From positions 45,355 to 109,354 of the forward strand of contig JALSHV010000002.1 of NCBI GenBank assembly GCA_026981975.1: a stretch of 64,000 bases of DNA. Reading direction: 5' to 3'. Source of the stretch: Aquificaceae bacterium. GTDB taxonomy: Bacteria; Aquificota; Aquificia; Aquificales; Aquificaceae. A program made the translations under genes and the position numbers. Numbering within the stretch: the stretch's first letter is position 1; each line of letters opens with the position of its first letter. Under the pieces are notes generated by a model. It worked only from the letters and a program-made list of their open reading frames with translations, searched no databases and was not told the DNA's origin. Below, piece after piece: positions 25,549-32,880 of the stretch.

Positions 25549-27737
25549 CACCAGTTACACCAATTGGGAAGAGTAGCAGGCATGTTAAACTCTCCACAGT
25601 CGCTAACAAAGGGAGAAGAAGGATCACAGTCCATTCCGGTTGTATTACTTCCGTGACACATCATTCCCATTGTGCAATCACTGTGACCTGAAGCGGCATC
25701 TGATCTATCTCCTAAATTCCAACTTCCGCCGTCGTAATCTTTAACCCAACCCCATAGCTTAAGCATATAGTTACCCGCAGGATCTTTGTAATTGTAAGGT
25801 TCTGGGAACCAGCAGTATCCTAAAAGGCGGGAAACGGGAGATCCGTGGGGAATTGCTACATGACACTCAACACAAGCAGCGGATTCCATAGCCCATATGT
25901 TTGAGTTGTGGGGAGATACATTGTTCATTATCCAAGGAATGTCGTGACAGTTGTTACAGAACAAGTCGTTGTAGTTTTGATTCCCCGCCCTCAGATCTCC
26001 TGGAGTGAAAAAGTTACCGTTAGGATCAAGGGGCCAGTATTTACCCGGACCTTTGAGCATAAATCTTATATTAGAACCGTGCGGTCCTCTGGGATCTCCA
26101 CCTGCTTCATTTACAGCACCGTGACAATCGGAACAATACATAGTGGCAAGTCCTACGCTACTTTTCCAAGGTTCTCTTAAAGCCTGTGCGGGTAACTCTC
26201 TCGGGTTGTATGATCCGCTTCTACTGGCTGAAGCAACTGTAACCGGGTGTCCAGAGGCATTGTTAGGGTTAAACTCAGCAGCTACATCGGTCAGTTTATA
26301 GGGTGTTCCGTCAGGTAGGGTTCTGCCGTCCGAGAAGGTATATCCGGTAACCCACTTGGTAGCGGTTCCCAACGCCCAGTAAGAGTGACATTTCATACAG
26401 ATTTCGTATTCATACTGTGCCTCTTTTAATACCGTGTAGTTTGTAGGTTGAGTTCCGCTTGCTGTCCACGTAGGTCTAACTCCGGTTACACCCAGAAGAA
26501 CATTAGAAACTTTATTATCGGGATTTTGAGGATACCAACCCGCATTAAAAGCATCTCTTGTATCTGCGGGTGTGGCGTGATTTCCCGGTGTTGCTTTATG
26601 GGGATTGTGACAGTCAACACACTCCGCATGTTTGTAATTATCAAAAGTTATTCCCTTGCTTCCTGTAGGGTATGGAGTAATTCCTGTTCCGTAAAGGACG
26701 TCCAAGTTAGTGTGCATTCCCGAAATAGTTGTAACAGGGTGTTTGTAAGGAAGTCCGAAAAGAGGCTCTATAATCTTTGCATTATTAGCTCCTGTGCCGT
26801 GACAGGCGGAAGTGTTGTTCGCTCCCGCCGCACCTTGGAAACAAGTCTGTTCCTCCGCCCATCTGAGAAGATAAGGAACTCCCTGCCCTTTATGAGGTGT
26901 ATGGCAGTTCACACAACCCAAGGCGGACACCGTATTCACACCGTATTTAGCGGAAACCGCAGGATCGGAATACGTATTTGTAGCTGTTGCGTGGGCGCTC
27001 GTATCCCAACCTTGTCTTACATGGCAAGAAGTGCAGGTTGCCAAAACGTTTTCACCGAAAGTGGCACCCGTATCTATTCTTAAGAACTTGGGATTGACTG
27101 TGGAATTGTATCTGTGGGGATCGTGGCAAGAAGTGCATTCCACGTAATTAGCACCTCCGTAGTTGTAAAGCTTTATGGGAGGAGAAGGTCCGGGAGAAGC
27201 CAGTTCTATATTCACGGACAACCCTCCTGCGGTGAAATTTCCCGTCCTGTATTCTATGGCAACGGGGTGATGTCTGGTTAAATCTGTTCCTATATAACCT
27301 TCTTCTGTTGTAGGCATTGTTTCCGTTGTAGGATCTACACCTGTCATTGCTATTGTCTGTCCTATATCAAAGAGATTTGTTCCTCTTACCCAGTAAACCG
27401 CTCCTATGGCTACCGTCCCGTCGTGACAGGAAAGGCACATGCGGGAAACTATACCCGGCTGTCCTTCCACCATAGCGGGTTGCTGGGGAGAAGGGTATCC
27501 TATTCTCTGTATAAACTCACTGTTGTATAAGGTGTAATTGGCGGTTGATAAAAGATGATTCCAAAGGGGAACTCCTACCTCTTCATGATGAGGTATATGA
27601 CAAAATACACATATTTCTGTTTCCGATACAGCTTTTATTGTTCCCGGTCCCGTTACAGAAAGATTATGGGGAGAATTTGAAATGTCGGAGGCTATAACCG
27701 CTCCCACAGCAAACATTAACACTAAAAGGAGCCTCAT
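25548..27737 (-). CDS. Large exported multiheme cytochrome with non-canonical heme motifs
   Basis: 729 residues from ATG 27737 (AGGAGG 8 nt upstream; the longer GTG start is less likely). Signal peptide MRLLLVLMFAVGAVIA. Ten canonical CXXCH sites, plus CX12CH at residues 299-313 and CX5CH at 688-695, give up to 12 hemes. The first 240 residues repeat the layout of the tetraheme proteins (PHNL, CVFCHIPHH, CLSCHDG, RHHP, CTSCHDPH, CTSCH). The rest is Gly/Asn/Thr/Pro-rich, as in extracellular cytochromes, and there are extra cysteines near the C-terminus. Probably cell-surface; comparable in style to Geobacter OmcZ-type proteins but not shown to be homologous. Confidence 0.88.
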   Translation of the reverse strand: MRLLLVLMFAVGAVIASDISNSPHNLSVTGPGTIKAVSETEICVFCHIPHHEEVGVPLWNHLLSTANYTLYNSEFIQRIGYPSPQQPAMVEGQPGIVSRMCLSCHDGTVAIGAVYWVRGTNLFDIGQTIAMTGVDPTTETMPTTEEGYIGTDLTRHHPVAIEYRTGNFTAGGLSVNIELASPGPSPPIKLYNYGGANYVECTSCHDPHRYNSTVNPKFLRIDTGATFGENVLATCTSCHVRQGWDTSAHATATNTYSDPAVSAKYGVNTVSALGCVNCHTPHKGQGVPYLLRWAEEQTCFQGAAGANNTSACHGTGANNAKIIEPLFGLPYKHPVTTISGMHTNLDVLYGTGITPYPTGSKGITFDNYKHAECVDCHNPHKATPGNHATPADTRDAFNAGWYPQNPDNKVSNVLLGVTGVRPTWTASGTQPTNYTVLKEAQYEYEICMKCHSYWALGTATKWVTGYTFSDGRTLPDGTPYKLTDVAAEFNPNNASGHPVTVASASRSGSYNPRELPAQALREPWKSSVGLATMYCSDCHGAVNEAGGDPRGPHGSNIRFMLKGPGKYWPLDPNGNFFTPGDLRAGNQNYNDLFCNNCHDIPWIMNNVSPHNSNIWAMESAACVECHVAIPHGSPVSRLLGYCWFPEPYNYKDPAGNYMLKLWGWVKDYDGGSWNLGDRSDAASGHSDCTMGMMCHGSNTTGMDCDPSSPFVSDCGEFNMPATLPNWCNW

Positions 27738-27738
27738 A

Positions 27739-28677
27739 TCAATCACCTCCTAAATACCTCAAAATAACAATCCTTGCGTTGTAGGAGTCCGCCACGTATA
27801 TAGTTTTTCCCTTTATAAATATATCCATGGGAAAGGCGAACTCCCCTTCTCTTTTTCCGAATCTGCCCACTACAAGCAGGAGTCTTCCCTTTCTATCAAA
27901 GATCTGCACAGCGGATAGAAGGGAATCTGCAACGTATATGTGTCCTTCTTTGTCAACAGCAATGCCCCGCGGATTGGCAAAAGTTCCTATGGTAGTCCCT
28001 CTTTTTCCAAAGGAAAACAACTCCTTACCTTCTGGTGACAAAATCCTTACCTTGGCATTCAGGGAATCGGAAATATAAAGGTTACCTTCGTTGTCAAGAC
28101 TTAAATAAGTGGGTCTGTTGAAGTTCCCCTTTATTTCGGAGATTTTATCTCCCTTAAGGTTGAAAACGAATATCTTGTTTTGAAGGGTATCTACTACGTA
28201 GAGAACTTTTCTCTTTTTATCCAAGGCTATACCTGTGGGTCTGGTAAGGATTCTGTCACCTACAGTTCCTATTCTTTTCCCTTCTGAAGAAAGAACAAAA
28301 ACCCTTCCCAGAACAGAATCGCTTACGTATATTTTCCCTTCCGTATCCACCGCTATATCAATGGGAGATGAAAAACCTCCCGCTATATGGATTTCCTTCT
28401 TTTCAAGATCAAAGATAAAGACGGATCTTGTTCCCTGATCCGCAACTACAAGCATTTGATCACTCGCATACACTCCCGAAGGTTTTAAAAGTCTTGTCTG
28501 TTTTTTCTTTCCGAAAATGAAATCTTTAATCTTTTCCCAAAGACTTTTCTCTATTCCGAGATCTTCCGGTCTTTCTACACTTTTTACGTATTCTATCCTT
28601 GCCTTCTCCGGTGGAGGTGGCCAAACAATTTTAGCCCAAAGCGCTGTAAATATAAGAAGTCCTACAAGCAGTTTCAT
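27739..28677 (-). CDS. Exported NHL-repeat beta-propeller protein
   Basis: 312 residues. A short signal peptide (MKLLVGLLIFTALWA) is followed by WPPPPEKARIEY and then six NHL repeats (IYVSDS, LYVVDT, LYISDS, IYVADS and so on). The WPPPPEK motif recurs in the NHL protein at 30907-31911. Stop and next start nearly touch (TGATATG) and the 5' end overlaps the upstream lipoprotein gene by 4 bp, so it is translated in one chain with the cytochrome downstream. Likely scaffold or assembly partner of that cytochrome. Confidence 0.87.
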   Translation of the reverse strand: MKLLVGLLIFTALWAKIVWPPPPEKARIEYVKSVERPEDLGIEKSLWEKIKDFIFGKKKQTRLLKPSGVYASDQMLVVADQGTRSVFIFDLEKKEIHIAGGFSSPIDIAVDTEGKIYVSDSVLGRVFVLSSEGKRIGTVGDRILTRPTGIALDKKRKVLYVVDTLQNKIFVFNLKGDKISEIKGNFNRPTYLSLDNEGNLYISDSLNAKVRILSPEGKELFSFGKRGTTIGTFANPRGIAVDKEGHIYVADSLLSAVQIFDRKGRLLLVVGRFGKREGEFAFPMDIFIKGKTIYVADSYNARIVILRYLGGD

Positions 28678-29279
28678 CTGAGTTCAACCTCTATCATCTT
28701 TCTCGTATCCTTACCTAAGTAGGGTATTAGCTTTTTCACTATTACAGGAATGGAAGTTCTTATATCGGGAGAGTAGCTCTCGTAAGAAACTTCCCCTGTC
28801 CAAAGCAGGTGTTCTTTTTTTTTGAGTCTTAAGTTTATCCAGTGAACGTAGAGAGTTTCTACATCGGTGTAATAGTAAGTAGTGGGAGGAGGGACAAGGG
28901 TGTAAATTTCCGGAATTGCCTTACCTTCTTCTAATCTGTATGCCAAGAAGGTTATCGCTTCTGAAGGACCGTAAACTATGCGCGGAACATACATCTGTTT
29001 TGGTGTAACCCCGTAGTGATATTCAAGAGTGTAGTCTGTGCAATCGGTGGTTACCTTTACTCCTGATTTACGAAGAGCTTTAACAATTTCCGACTCAACG
29101 AACTTATCCATGAGCGGATTTTGAATCTTTCCGTATCTTTTAAGACATACGGAAGAAATATCCTTCGCACTTCCTATGGTGCTTATGTAAGCTTTAGGAG
29201 CGCAAGCAAGGAGCAGGCTAAAAATTACGAGTAATCCTAAGACTTGTGTAATACCTGCTCCTTTCATAGCTGAAATCAT
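28674..29279 (-). CDS. Putative lipoprotein, DUF4136-like
   Basis: 201 residues. Signal peptide ending in LLLACAP gives a lipobox Cys at about residue 26. The mature domain has the beta-alpha pattern of DUF4136-type outer-membrane lipoproteins (helix KFVESEIVKALRKSGV, strand TDYTLEYHYG, later strand WTGEVSYESYS). The start at 29279 has AAGGAGG 9 nt upstream within the barrel gene, so the two genes overlap by 62 bp in different frames. Possibly an outer-membrane-anchored part of the conduit; function unproven. Confidence 0.75.
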   Translation of the reverse strand: MISAMKGAGITQVLGLLVIFSLLLACAPKAYISTIGSAKDISSVCLKRYGKIQNPLMDKFVESEIVKALRKSGVKVTTDCTDYTLEYHYGVTPKQMYVPRIVYGPSEAITFLAYRLEEGKAIPEIYTLVPPPTTYYYTDVETLYVHWINLRLKKKEHLLWTGEVSYESYSPDIRTSIPVIVKKLIPYLGKDTRKMIEVELR

Positions 29280-30888
29280 TTCTGAATACCTCCTTGTTAT
29301 AGCCGTTATCCCAAACGATAGAAACTTTTCTGAAGTTGTAAGTAGCTCTTAAAGTTCCCCTTACTGTGTAATCGTTATCGTAAAGGGTATCCCTGAAAAC
29401 GTTCATGGAAAAAGCTATGAAAAGTCTTCTTGTAACAAAGAAATTTCCCGATATATCCGTATAAGGTTTTACACTCTCGGTTTCGGTATCCATAATTTTC
29501 CAGTAGTCAATTCCCATACGGCAGTTGAGGACTATTCTTCTGAATACTCTTCCCTGCCACGATATAAAGTTTCCGGATCTGACCATTTCATATTTATAAT
29601 CGTATTCTTTAGACTCACTTTCTGTATAAGTGACAGAGTGATTGAAGTTCAAAGTTCTGCTTAGTCTAATTCCCAATCTCTCAAAAGCGTTAAAAGTGGT
29701 TGAAGCTTTTTCTCCGTCTTTGAAAAGTTCGGACTGAGACACACTCAAAGAAAAGGAGGATCTGAGAAATTTTATTTCCTTCCGCATAGTGCCAGAGAGT
29801 GAGTAAGAGTAATAGTTTCTTTCTTCCGTATCCCACCACTTGGAGTAAGATCCGGAACCGGAAAAGCCTAAGTTTAAAGTTTCAGTAACAGCTTTGTTGT
29901 AAGAGAGTCCAGAGCCGAAAGAAGCGGATCTTGTCTCTTCTAAGGCGAAAAAGCTTGCATTCTGATTCAGCAACCAGTTGTCGGTTATTCTGAAGTTCAC
30001 GTTTTCGGAAAGAGCGTAGTAATCTGTATCCACCTGACCTCTGTATTGGTTGAAGTTCGCAAAAAGCCCCATGTTAAAACGCTGATTGGGAAAGTAAGAA
30101 AAGCTCAGATTTTCCGTATAAAGTTCATACTGTCCTATAAGAGTTTCGTAGTAACTTGCCCGTGCGCTGAGGTTCCAAGTCTTCCTTGAGAGTCCCAGAT
30201 CCGCCCCGAATCTTTTACTCTTGTCAATATAAGTGTAAAAGGGAGAAAAGGTTTTTGTGTCTATTTCCGTGTATGAAGTAGAAAATCTACCGCCTTGAGC
30301 GGTGTAGTTGAAAGAAGCTAATCTCTGCTTGGTTTCGTTGTGGTAATCAACTCCTTGTATAAGGGAATCTACATCAGATTCCGTGTGAGAAAGGGTTATA
30401 TTAAAGTTCCTTCTGTTAAGAGTTACGGAAACTCCTCTTGAATCTATTTCCGTATCCACATCTTGTTGAAAAGTCCCCGCTATTATCCTTGTAGGCATAT
30501 AAGTGCGTGAGGCAAACAGATGAATGGGTAAAAGAGTTCCTTTAAAAAATCTAAGGTTTACAAAATAGCCGAATCCTTTAAGAGTTGTTGTGGTTTTTGT
30601 GCCTTCACTCTTATAAGTGGATTTGTCTATTTTAAAGTCCCCTCTTATGTCAAAACTAAAAAGGCGTGGAGAAAGACTAAAACCGCTGAAACCTAACTGA
30701 TAGTTTTGTGTAAAAAGGTCCCGATCTATTGTTAACCTATAACCGTTTCTGTATTTCCAGTTTTCCTTAGTATATCCGAGTTCTATTTTTCCGTAAAAGC
30801 CTCTTTCTTTTCCGATAATAGGATAGGAGAAAACCGAAACGCTTAAACTCAGCATTCCCACAGCCACCGCCCAATTTCTTGTGTGCAT
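29218..30888 (-). CDS. Outer-membrane beta-barrel, candidate porin of the electron conduit
   Basis: 556 residues with a signal peptide (residues 1-21) and then continuous amphipathic beta strands of 9-12 residues rich in Tyr, Phe, Ser and Arg, ending in RITRNF. Length and strand count are in the range of a 20- to 26-strand barrel, as for MtrB/PioB-type porins that sheath a multiheme cytochrome, although I see no sequence motif proving kinship. No CXXC pair is present. It is placed between an NHL lipoprotein and a DUF4136-like lipoprotein, inside the cytochrome operon. This is the best candidate for the outer-membrane pore. Confidence 0.82.
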   Translation of the reverse strand: MHTRNWAVAVGMLSLSVSVFSYPIIGKERGFYGKIELGYTKENWKYRNGYRLTIDRDLFTQNYQLGFSGFSLSPRLFSFDIRGDFKIDKSTYKSEGTKTTTTLKGFGYFVNLRFFKGTLLPIHLFASRTYMPTRIIAGTFQQDVDTEIDSRGVSVTLNRRNFNITLSHTESDVDSLIQGVDYHNETKQRLASFNYTAQGGRFSTSYTEIDTKTFSPFYTYIDKSKRFGADLGLSRKTWNLSARASYYETLIGQYELYTENLSFSYFPNQRFNMGLFANFNQYRGQVDTDYYALSENVNFRITDNWLLNQNASFFALEETRSASFGSGLSYNKAVTETLNLGFSGSGSYSKWWDTEERNYYSYSLSGTMRKEIKFLRSSFSLSVSQSELFKDGEKASTTFNAFERLGIRLSRTLNFNHSVTYTESESKEYDYKYEMVRSGNFISWQGRVFRRIVLNCRMGIDYWKIMDTETESVKPYTDISGNFFVTRRLFIAFSMNVFRDTLYDNDYTVRGTLRATYNFRKVSIVWDNGYNKEVFRNDFSYERSRYYTSLRITRNF

Positions 30889-30906
30889 TTGTCTCCGCCA
30901 TCTCCG

Positions 30907-31911
30907 TCAATCTTCAGGATACTTAATATACTGGAATACCTGAACCCTCCTGTTAAACTGATCTACTACGTATATTCGGTCGTTTTCGTCAATGTATAAG
31001 CCTGCAGGCAGGTGAAACTGTCCCGGTCCGCTTCCCGCATGTCCCACAAACAGCAAAAGCCTACCTTCCTGATCAAAAATCTGAAAGTTATCAAAGGCGG
31101 CGTCTGCTACGTATATATGCCCCTCGCTGTCTATCCCTACTCCTTTAGGTCTGTAAAAGTCACCGGGTCTGTTTCCCGCCTGTCCGAATTTTCTGATAAA
31201 TTTTCCTTCAGGTGTGAAAATCTGAATCCTGAAGTTAAAGGTGTCCACTACTACTATGTTGCCGTTTCTTCTGTCCACCGCTATATTGGTGGGGTAGTTG
31301 AACTCTCCGTCCGCGGATCCTCTTTTGCCTATGGTCATTATGAGCTTACCGCTTTCTATGTCAAAAACCTTTACATTGTGTTCTCCCGTATCAACTACGT
31401 ATATTCTGTTTCTCTTCTCATCAATGGCTAAACCGGTGGGTCTTTTGAGTTTGTTCTTTCCTATTCCCATAAGGAATTTTCCTTCTTCGTCTATGGCGTA
31501 AACCATACCTCCCTTTGCATCGGACACCCAAAGCCTTCCCTTGTTGTCTCCCGCTATGTTAACAGCACCCATAAATCTACCTACAAGCTTAACCTCTTCT
31601 TCTTTGAGATCAAAGATAAAAACCGTGTTGAAGGCTGTATCCACTACGTATATTTTTTCACCCTTAGCCCATACACCGTATGGTTTCATAAGCTCAATCT
31701 TTACAGCAGGCTCACCCAGTAAAGCACCTAAGATATCTACTTTTTTAAAGTCAGTTTCTCCTCTGTAACTGGCTATGTATTTAATACGGGGTTTTTCGGG
31801 AGGAGGAGGCCAAACCCAAACCTCCTCCTTCTTAGGTGCGCAAGATGCAAGCAGAAAAGCAATTGCTAAGATAAAACACTTTACACCGAGTTTTCCCGTC
31901 TCCGTTTGCAT
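30907..31911 (-). CDS. NHL-repeat beta-propeller lipoprotein
   Basis: 334 residues from ATG 31911, which places the lipobox FLLASCAP at Cys24; a longer TTG start at 31956 would overlap the upstream cytochrome and has no ribosome site. The AAGGAG before ATG 31911 is unusually close (1-2 nt) and overlaps the stop of the previous gene. After WPPPPEKPRIKY come six NHL repeats; the last four are near copies of those in 18228-19145. Probably anchored to the outer membrane facing the surface or periplasm, next to the tetraheme protein. Confidence 0.88.
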   Translation of the reverse strand: MQTETGKLGVKCFILAIAFLLASCAPKKEEVWVWPPPPEKPRIKYIASYRGETDFKKVDILGALLGEPAVKIELMKPYGVWAKGEKIYVVDTAFNTVFIFDLKEEEVKLVGRFMGAVNIAGDNKGRLWVSDAKGGMVYAIDEEGKFLMGIGKNKLKRPTGLAIDEKRNRIYVVDTGEHNVKVFDIESGKLIMTIGKRGSADGEFNYPTNIAVDRRNGNIVVVDTFNFRIQIFTPEGKFIRKFGQAGNRPGDFYRPKGVGIDSEGHIYVADAAFDNFQIFDQEGRLLLFVGHAGSGPGQFHLPAGLYIDENDRIYVVDQFNRRVQVFQYIKYPED

Positions 31912-31916
31912 ACTCC

Positions 31917-32729
31917 TTAGGGTGGCATCGGTCCCTTGGCATGGCAAGTTAGACAAATGGCACTGTCCGCGTTTCCTCCAACTCTACGCAAAAACAGAGG
32001 ATGCTGACCACCGCCTGCTATAGGATTATCCGCATGCGGATCGTGACAAGAAGGACACTCAACTTTTCCTCCCCTCAGGAGATCACCTATTGTCGGTCCC
32101 GCAACTCCGTCCGAATCTCTTACAAGCCACGTGCCGGTAAGTGATGTAGTAGTTTGTCTCAAGCTACCGGGGTTCTGATCCGGATCAACATTAGGAGCAT
32201 TGTAGACTATAGATATTGGGTGATCGTTTGTAAGATCTGTTCCTATATTGGCGTAACTGTTGGTAGGCATAGGAACAGCTACACCTCCACTCCAAGTTGT
32301 TCCCCCATCTGTTGTCATTGATACGTAGTTTATGGGAGATCCGAGTCCTCCACCCGCACCGTCAAGTCCTGCACCGGGTAGGTTGACTATTGAGTTTATA
32401 GCTGTTACACCGTCATGACAGGAAAGACAAGCTTTTGAAGGAGCATTGGGTTGTGCATCAGTAGATGTTCCGGATACAGTTGTGCCATACATTGTAAATG
32501 TGGAAGCGGTAGTTTCCTTGTTCCAGAGGGGAGCTCCAGTAAACGCGGTATTGGAATGGTGAGGAGTGTGGCAGAAAACACAAACTTCATTAACGCTTTG
32601 AGATCTTATAGTAGCAGCGGTGTTAGAAGCTCTAAGATCGTGCTTAGATCCCATTATGTTGGAACCGGCAAAGACAACACCACCTGCCGAGAAGATACCC
32701 AGAAGCAAAAGAGCTTTCCTCTTCTTCAT
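31917..32729 (-). CDS. Exported tetraheme cytochrome c, candidate filament subunit
   Basis: 270 residues from ATG 32729 (AGGAGG 8 nt upstream; the GTG three codons earlier lies in the ribosome site). Signal peptide up to VVFA-GS. Four CXXCH sites: 50-54, 101-105, 225-229 and 259-263. Candidate distal ligands are His in SKHDL, CHTPHH, NDHP, CHDPH and GQHP. Long Gly/Ser/Thr/Asn stretches between hemes 2 and 3 fit an extracellular protein. The KHDL-CVFCHTPH-APLWN-CLSCHDG-CHDPH series is the layout I associate with OmcE/OmcS-like proteins. First gene of the minus-strand operon, hence probably the most abundant product. Confidence 0.88.
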   Translation of the reverse strand: MKKRKALLLLGIFSAGGVVFAGSNIMGSKHDLRASNTAATIRSQSVNEVCVFCHTPHHSNTAFTGAPLWNKETTASTFTMYGTTVSGTSTDAQPNAPSKACLSCHDGVTAINSIVNLPGAGLDGAGGGLGSPINYVSMTTDGGTTWSGGVAVPMPTNSYANIGTDLTNDHPISIVYNAPNVDPDQNPGSLRQTTTSLTGTWLVRDSDGVAGPTIGDLLRGGKVECPSCHDPHADNPIAGGGQHPLFLRRVGGNADSAICLTCHAKGPMPP

Positions 32730-32880
32730 CGCCGTCACCTCCTTGATTATATATTAATTTTTTTTAATATTAAAAGAATTAAAAATTTCTTTTCCGATTT
32801 ATAAGTCTAACTTATCTGTTAATAGCTAAATATTATAGTAAATCTTCCGATTGTAATATAATTAGTTTTCAGAAACTTAT
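32730..32880. promoter_or_regulatory. Divergent control region, cytochrome operon / GGDEF-EAL gene
   Basis: 151 bp, strongly AT-rich, between two divergent starts. The minus side ends in the strong ribosome site AAGGAGGT for the tetraheme gene. On the plus side TATAAT at 32857-32862 is 18 nt before the GGDEF-EAL start, which has no Shine-Dalgarno. Both operons must be controlled from here; I could not define the minus-strand promoter or an operator with confidence. Confidence 0.5.

Noticed and set aside
26448..27083. 211-codon plus-strand ORF opposite the large cytochrome gene
   Set aside because: It is the antisense shadow of a gene rich in Cys and Gly codons; no ribosome site, no sensible domain.
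32746..32751. TATAAT as -10 of the minus-strand cytochrome operon
   Set aside because: Transcription would start inside the Shine-Dalgarno sequence of the tetraheme gene, so another promoter further upstream is more likely.
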